NCBI GenBank assembly: GCA_945787435.1
Contig: CALZHX010000320.1
Location: 1-26,639 of the forward strand
DNA length: 26,639 bases
Source of the DNA: an uncultured Woeseiaceae bacterium
GTDB lineage: Bacteria > Pseudomonadota > Gammaproteobacteria > Steroidobacterales > Woeseiaceae
Reading direction: 5' to 3'
Position numbers and translations under genes: made by a program. The notes below the pieces were generated by a model. The model made no database searches and was not told the DNA's origin. It saw only the letters and a list, made by a program, of their open reading frames with translations. Below are positions 23,238-26,639 of the stretch, one piece after another. Each line of letters starts with the position of its first letter. The first letter of the stretch is position 1.

Positions 23238-25394
23238 TCAGGCGCAGTCGCGAGTTACGCGAATGACATTCGGCATATTGCGAACGCTGCGCATAATCTG
23301 TGCGAGGTGTATCCGGTCCCTGACCTGGATCATGAACGCGAGTACCGAGCAATCTTCGTGGCGGCCGAGCACGGATACTTGCTCGATGTTTGATCGCCCG
23401 TCGCCAATTGTTGCCGCAACCTCGGCAAGTACGCCGGGCTTGTTGAGCGTCTCGACCTGGATCTGGCTGTTGAAGTCGCGATCGATGTCCTTCTCCCAGC
23501 TTACCGCGATCCATTTCTCGGGCTGCTTGCGGAAGTTGCTGAGGTTACCGCAGTTGTTGCGGTGAATGACGATGCCACGGCCTGAGCTCAAGTAACCCAT
23601 AACGTCATCGCCAGGAATCGGGTGGCAACACCGCGCATAGCTGACGACCATGCCCTCGGTTCCGGCGATCACGAGGCTCGCCGTGCTGGGCTCGGTCTCA
23701 CCTTCCTCGTTCACACCAACGAGGAAGCGGGCGGTCAACGGTGCCAGGCGCTCACCGAGCCCGATTTGCTCAAAGAGCTCCTCGTTGTTGTCCAGGCCGA
23801 GTTCGTCAAGCGCAGAACTCATGCGCGTCTTGCCAATCTTGCGTAATGAGGAGTCAAGGTCCTTGAGTGATCGATCGAGCAGTCGCTTGCCGAGGTCGAC
23901 AGACTCGCTCGAACGCATCGTCTTCATGTGATTACGAATGGCCGTCCTGGCTTTCGCCGTGCGGACGAACGACAACCAGTTCGGGTTTGGTCGGGCGCCG
24001 CGGCCTGTCACGATCTCGACTGTCTGTCCGTTCTGCAGCGGGGTTCGCAATGGTACGAGGCCGCGGTCGATCTTCGCCGCCACGCAGCGGTTACCGATGT
24101 CGGTATGAACTGAGTAGGCGAAATCGACTGTCGTCGCGCCTTTCGGTAGCGGCATGATGTCGCCCTTGGGCGTAAACACATAGATCTTGTCGGGGAACAG
24201 GTCGACCTTGACGCTCTCAAGGAACTCCTCGGACGTTCCGGAACTCTGCAGTTCTGCGAGGTTCGCGAGCCAGTCACGCGCGCGCCGTTGTGGCGTCGCA
24301 TCGGACTTCTCTTCGGCCTTGTACTGCCAGTGTGACGCCACACCCGACTCGGCAACCCTGTCCATGTCGCGCGTGCGAATCTGCACTTCGAGAGGCTGGC
24401 CCTTGGGACCAAACAACGTTGTGTGAAGAGACTGGTAGCCGTTGATGCGCGGAATCGCAACATAGTCCTTGAAGCGGCCTGGCATCGGCTTGTACAAGCC
24501 GTGAACGAGACCGAGAACCTTATAACAGTCATTGACATCATTGACGATAATGCGAAAACCGTAGACGTCGACAACATCGCTCAGCAAACGCTTTTTCTCC
24601 GACATTTTCCTATACACGCTGTACAGGTGTTTCTCGCGGCCGATGACGTCGCCGCCGATGTTCTCCCCGGCCAGCGTTGCCTCAAACTCCTCGGTAATCT
24701 TCTTGACCATCTGCCGCTGGCTTCCCTTGCTGCGACGCAATGCCCGGTCGAGCACGCGATAACGCATTGGGTAAAGGTGACGGAAACCGAGATCTTCGAG
24801 CATTACCTTGAAGCGGTTGATACCAAGGCGATTCGCGATCGGCGCGTAGATGTCGAGCGTCTCGCGGGCAATGCGCGCTTTCTTGTCCGCCGGCATCGCG
24901 TCGAGGGTCTGCATGTTATGTAAGCGGTCGGCGAGTTTGACGAGAATGACGCGAATGTCTTCGATCATCGCGAGCATCATCTTGCGAAAACTCTCCGCCT
25001 GGGCTTCGGCGCGACTGCGGAACTGAATCTGGTCGAGCTTGCTAACGCCGTCAACCAGCCCGGCGACTTCCGGTCCGAAGTTTTCTTCTATTTGTGCGAG
25101 CGATGCCTCGGTGTCCTCGACGACGTCGTGCAGGATTGCTGCGGTAATCGCCTGGGAATCGAGGTGCATGTCGGCCAACTCCTGGGCGACGGCGACCGGA
25201 TGCGAGATATAAGGTTCGCCGGACTTTCGCTTCTGGCCGTCATGCGCGGCAGCACCGAACTCGTAGGCGTGCATGACCGACTCAACCTGTTCTTCGGGAA
25301 GGTACGCCTCAAGCGTTTCGATTAGGCGCCGCAGACCATGGTCGCGTCTCGACGCGCCCGGTAACTTGGCCAATAGTGTTGCGGCGTAATCCAT
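23238..25394 (-). CDS. spoT: Bifunctional (p)ppGpp synthetase/hydrolase SpoT
   Basis: Sets the alarmone (p)ppGpp level in stress and starvation. 718 residues in the Rel/Spo order: an HD hydrolase domain with intact HDVVED (89-94) and HPVAVA, so hydrolysis should work; a synthetase domain with YGFRIIV, GRFKDYVAIPRINGYQSLHT; a TGS domain (IYVFTPKGDIMPLPKGATTV, near 400-430), a helical/zinc-finger-like part with YARCCHPIPGDDVMGY (near 610-625), and a C-terminal ACT domain. The RFKD synthetase loop is of the kind found in bifunctional enzymes. It follows rpoZ in the usual order, but a strong promoter immediately upstream suggests independent expression. The start codon is ATG at 25394 with AGGGG abutting it. 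Confidence 0.97.
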   Translation of the reverse strand: MDYAATLLAKLPGASRRDHGLRRLIETLEAYLPEEQVESVMHAYEFGAAAHDGQKRKSGEPYISHPVAVAQELADMHLDSQAITAAILHDVVEDTEASLAQIEENFGPEVAGLVDGVSKLDQIQFRSRAEAQAESFRKMMLAMIEDIRVILVKLADRLHNMQTLDAMPADKKARIARETLDIYAPIANRLGINRFKVMLEDLGFRHLYPMRYRVLDRALRRSKGSQRQMVKKITEEFEATLAGENIGGDVIGREKHLYSVYRKMSEKKRLLSDVVDVYGFRIIVNDVNDCYKVLGLVHGLYKPMPGRFKDYVAIPRINGYQSLHTTLFGPKGQPLEVQIRTRDMDRVAESGVASHWQYKAEEKSDATPQRRARDWLANLAELQSSGTSEEFLESVKVDLFPDKIYVFTPKGDIMPLPKGATTVDFAYSVHTDIGNRCVAAKIDRGLVPLRTPLQNGQTVEIVTGRGARPNPNWLSFVRTAKARTAIRNHMKTMRSSESVDLGKRLLDRSLKDLDSSLRKIGKTRMSSALDELGLDNNEELFEQIGLGERLAPLTARFLVGVNEEGETEPSTASLVIAGTEGMVVSYARCCHPIPGDDVMGYLSSGRGIVIHRNNCGNLSNFRKQPEKWIAVSWEKDIDRDFNSQIQVETLNKPGVLAEVAATIGDGRSNIEQVSVLGRHEDCSVLAFMIQVRDRIHLAQIMRSVRNMPNVIRVTRDCA

Positions 25395-25400
25395 CCCCTG

Positions 25401-25428
25401 ATCATACCCGCGTTACGCGGAATGTCAG
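25401..25428 (-). promoter_or_regulatory. Predicted strong promoter of spoT
   Basis: CTGACA and TATGAT, each matching five of six consensus bases, are separated by 16 bases. The -10 ends six bases before the spoT ATG, so the start of transcription should fall on or next to it, giving a leaderless or near-leaderless message. It sits in the 52-base gap between rpoZ and spoT. Confidence 0.6.
25408..25420. promoter_or_regulatory. Perfect palindrome between the -35 and -10 of spoT
   Basis: CCGCG-TTA-CGCGG, a 13-base inverted repeat, fills most of the spacer of the predicted spoT promoter. A protein bound here would block RNA polymerase, so it looks like an operator, but no cognate regulator is known to me. 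It could also be a chance GC-rich repeat. Confidence 0.4.
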
Positions 25429-25446
25429 GTGATGAAGGTCAGAGAT

Positions 25447-25728
25447 TCAGTCCCCTATCGAGATGCCACGAACCGGCAGTATTTCTTCAGCCGATTCGAC
25501 CTGCATGAACTCCTCAGCAGGCGGCGCATCGATTTCCTCGAGAATAGACGGGTTGACATGGCCTTCGGCGATCTCACGCAGGGCAATGACGGTCGGTTTG
25601 TCGTTCTCGAGTTCGACCATCGGCTCGGCACCGTGAGCGACCCGGCGGGCACGCTTGGCGGCGACAAGCACCATTTCGAAAATGTTCTCGATGTTGTCGA
25701 GGCAGTCTTCAACTGTGATGCGGGCCAT
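25447..25728 (-). CDS. rpoZ: RNA polymerase omega subunit
   Basis: Smallest core RNA polymerase subunit; it helps fold and hold beta-prime and, in E. coli, forms part of the ppGpp binding site. 93 residues beginning MARITVEDCLDNIENIFEMV and then LVAAKRARRVAHG, which is the conserved omega core; the E. coli form reads [24 protein letters not shown], close by eye. The acidic, variable C-terminal tail is normal. AGGA lies six bases before the ATG. It follows gmk by 85 bases and precedes spoT, so two ppGpp-related proteins are encoded side by side. Confidence 0.96.
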   Translation of the reverse strand: MARITVEDCLDNIENIFEMVLVAAKRARRVAHGAEPMVELENDKPTVIALREIAEGHVNPSILEEIDAPPAEEFMQVESAEEILPVRGISIGD

Positions 25729-25813
25729 GTGTATTCCTGAGCGTTAAGTTCGATTCAGGCAGTACAATAAGGCCCCGTCAGCGTAGCCGTCCACCCCTTA
25801 TTCCAAAAAGTTA

Positions 25814-26434
25814 TTAACCGGCTATGCCTGCAATTGTGGCGCGCAGAGCCTTGTTATCGGTCGCCAGGGCGCTGCCCTCGCCGGCCAATATGGCCTCGAG
25901 GTCTGCAACAGCCCGATCGAGATCGTCGTTGATCACGGCGTAGTCGAATTCATCCCAGTGCGACATGTCGCTGAGCGCGTCGCGAAGTCGGCGCTCGATG
26001 ACCTCATCGCTGTCGGTTCCGCGTGAGCGTAACCGTCGCACCAACTCATCGTGCGATGGCGGCAGGATGAAAATGGTGGTGCACTCAGGCATCGACTCGC
26101 GCACCTGGCGTGCTCCCTGCCAGTCGATCTCGAGTATGACGTTGTGCCCGTTTTCGAGGTGCTGCTCCACTTGCTCCCGACTCGTGCCGTACAGGTTATC
26201 GAATACCGTTGCCGACTCGAGCATGCTGCCCTCGTCGCGCAACGACTCGAAAGTCGACTTGTCAACGAACATGTAGTCAACGCCGTGCGCTTCGTTACGT
26301 CGTTGTGGCCGGGTAGTGTAGGAAATAGAGAATCGCAGCTCAGGATTGTTGCGAGTTACAGCCTGCACGAGAGTTGTCTTGCCGGCGCCGGACGGCGCGG
26401 CAATGACAAACAGCCTGGCTTCAAACTCGCTCAT
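25814..26434 (-). CDS. gmk: Guanylate kinase
   Basis: Phosphorylates GMP to GDP with ATP, feeding GTP and (p)ppGpp pools. 206 residues. The P-loop APSGAGKT is at 13-20; the GMP-binding region includes SYTTRPQRRNEAHGVDYMFV (about 38-57) with Arg and Tyr residues of the family, then LEIDWQGARQVRE near 102-114 and the lid arginines in RRLRSRGTDSDEVIERRL. It starts at ATG 26434. Upstream is a 103-base gap with no gene or clear promoter, and then a GNAT gene rather than the yicC found upstream of gmk in several relatives. Confidence 0.97.
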   Translation of the reverse strand: MSEFEARLFVIAAPSGAGKTTLVQAVTRNNPELRFSISYTTRPQRRNEAHGVDYMFVDKSTFESLRDEGSMLESATVFDNLYGTSREQVEQHLENGHNVILEIDWQGARQVRESMPECTTIFILPPSHDELVRRLRSRGTDSDEVIERRLRDALSDMSHWDEFDYAVINDDLDRAVADLEAILAGEGSALATDNKALRATIAGIAG

Positions 26435-26537
26435 AGACGGAATTCTGACACTCCGTCGCGCTCATTGCGAGATCCGTCAACGCTGAGCGACGCAACCAGG
26501 AAGACATTAGGCTTTTCAAAATTGGCCCTGAAGATGA

Positions 26538-26639
26538 TCACACCAACGCTTTCTCTCGTTCTATGTACAACGGCTTGAATCCCATCGAATCGTAGAGGCC
26601 AGCCGCAGAATGATTTGAAGCAAGAACACCGATTCTCAA
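26538..26639 (-). CDS. GNAT-family N-acetyltransferase, C-terminal end only
   Basis: Thirty-three codons run in from the right edge to a TGA. The translation RIGVLASNHSAAGLYDSMGF followed by KPLYIEREKALV is the classic end of a GNAT domain: a strand, Asn, the helix AAGLYDSMGF whose Tyr acts in many family members, and a last strand. The substrate cannot be told from this piece. It is in the same orientation as gmk, 103 bases upstream of it, and the start lies outside the window. Confidence 0.8.
   Translation of the reverse strand: MRIGVLASNHSAAGLYDSMGFKPLYIEREKALV

Noticed and set aside
22576..23565. 329-codon rightward open frame
   Set aside because: Runs antisense across recG, ridA and spoT, three well recognised genes; no motif seen.
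1..26639. Mobile elements, CRISPR arrays, tRNA or rRNA genes
   Set aside because: No transposase, integrase, regularly spaced repeats, CCA-ended cloverleaf or rRNA-like sequence was recognised on either strand by eye.

Overview
The window looks like chromosomal core sequence from a free-living, aerobic gammaproteobacterium. The evidence is the gene order gmk-rpoZ-spoT-ridA-recG-ubiA, an aa3-type cytochrome oxidase cluster arranged much like that of Pseudomonas, a UvrD that is residue-for-residue the length of the E. coli enzyme, and an SstT very close to E. coli. Genes are packed tightly, often with overlapping stops and starts, and GTG/TTG starts are common. I cannot fix the genus; a marine lineage outside the enterics is an inference. 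I see no rRNA, tRNA, CRISPR array, insertion sequence or phage gene, and no gene-free stretch over 300 bases.

Left part (1-5292): the 3' end of sstT (Na+/serine-threonine symporter) meets a leftward unit, trkA-trkH-dctQ-dctM, which joins a K+ uptake channel system to TRAP transporter permeases. No TRAP binding-protein gene is present. Next (5293-10988) come uvrD, a secreted TPR plus beta-barrel outer-membrane protein, a hyperacidic secreted protein with a textbook terminator behind it, a putative anti-sigma factor and an ECF sigma factor, all leftward. A lone rightward CPBP-family membrane protease gene follows (11105-11869).

Middle (11842-18297): the cytochrome c oxidase cluster, read leftward from a promoter in front of coxB. 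The order is coxB, coxA, an unlisted 38-codon membrane peptide gene, cox11, coxC, then a rightward DUF2909 gene, then surf1, an SCO-like CxxxC protein and cyoE (heme O synthase). The genes supply the catalytic core, copper insertion for CuB, assembly factors and the first step of heme A synthesis. The heme A synthase gene (ctaA/cox15) and a classical sco1, often found here in relatives, are absent.

Right part (18353-26639): a BioC-like methyltransferase divergent from comF, then ubiA, recG, ridA, spoT, rpoZ and gmk, all leftward, and at the right edge the C-terminal end of a GNAT acetyltransferase. spoT has a strong predicted promoter of its own, with a perfect palindrome between -35 and -10 and a predicted start at or next to the ATG. 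The DUF2909 gene also has a TATAAT only seven bases before its ATG. Both suggest leaderless transcripts.
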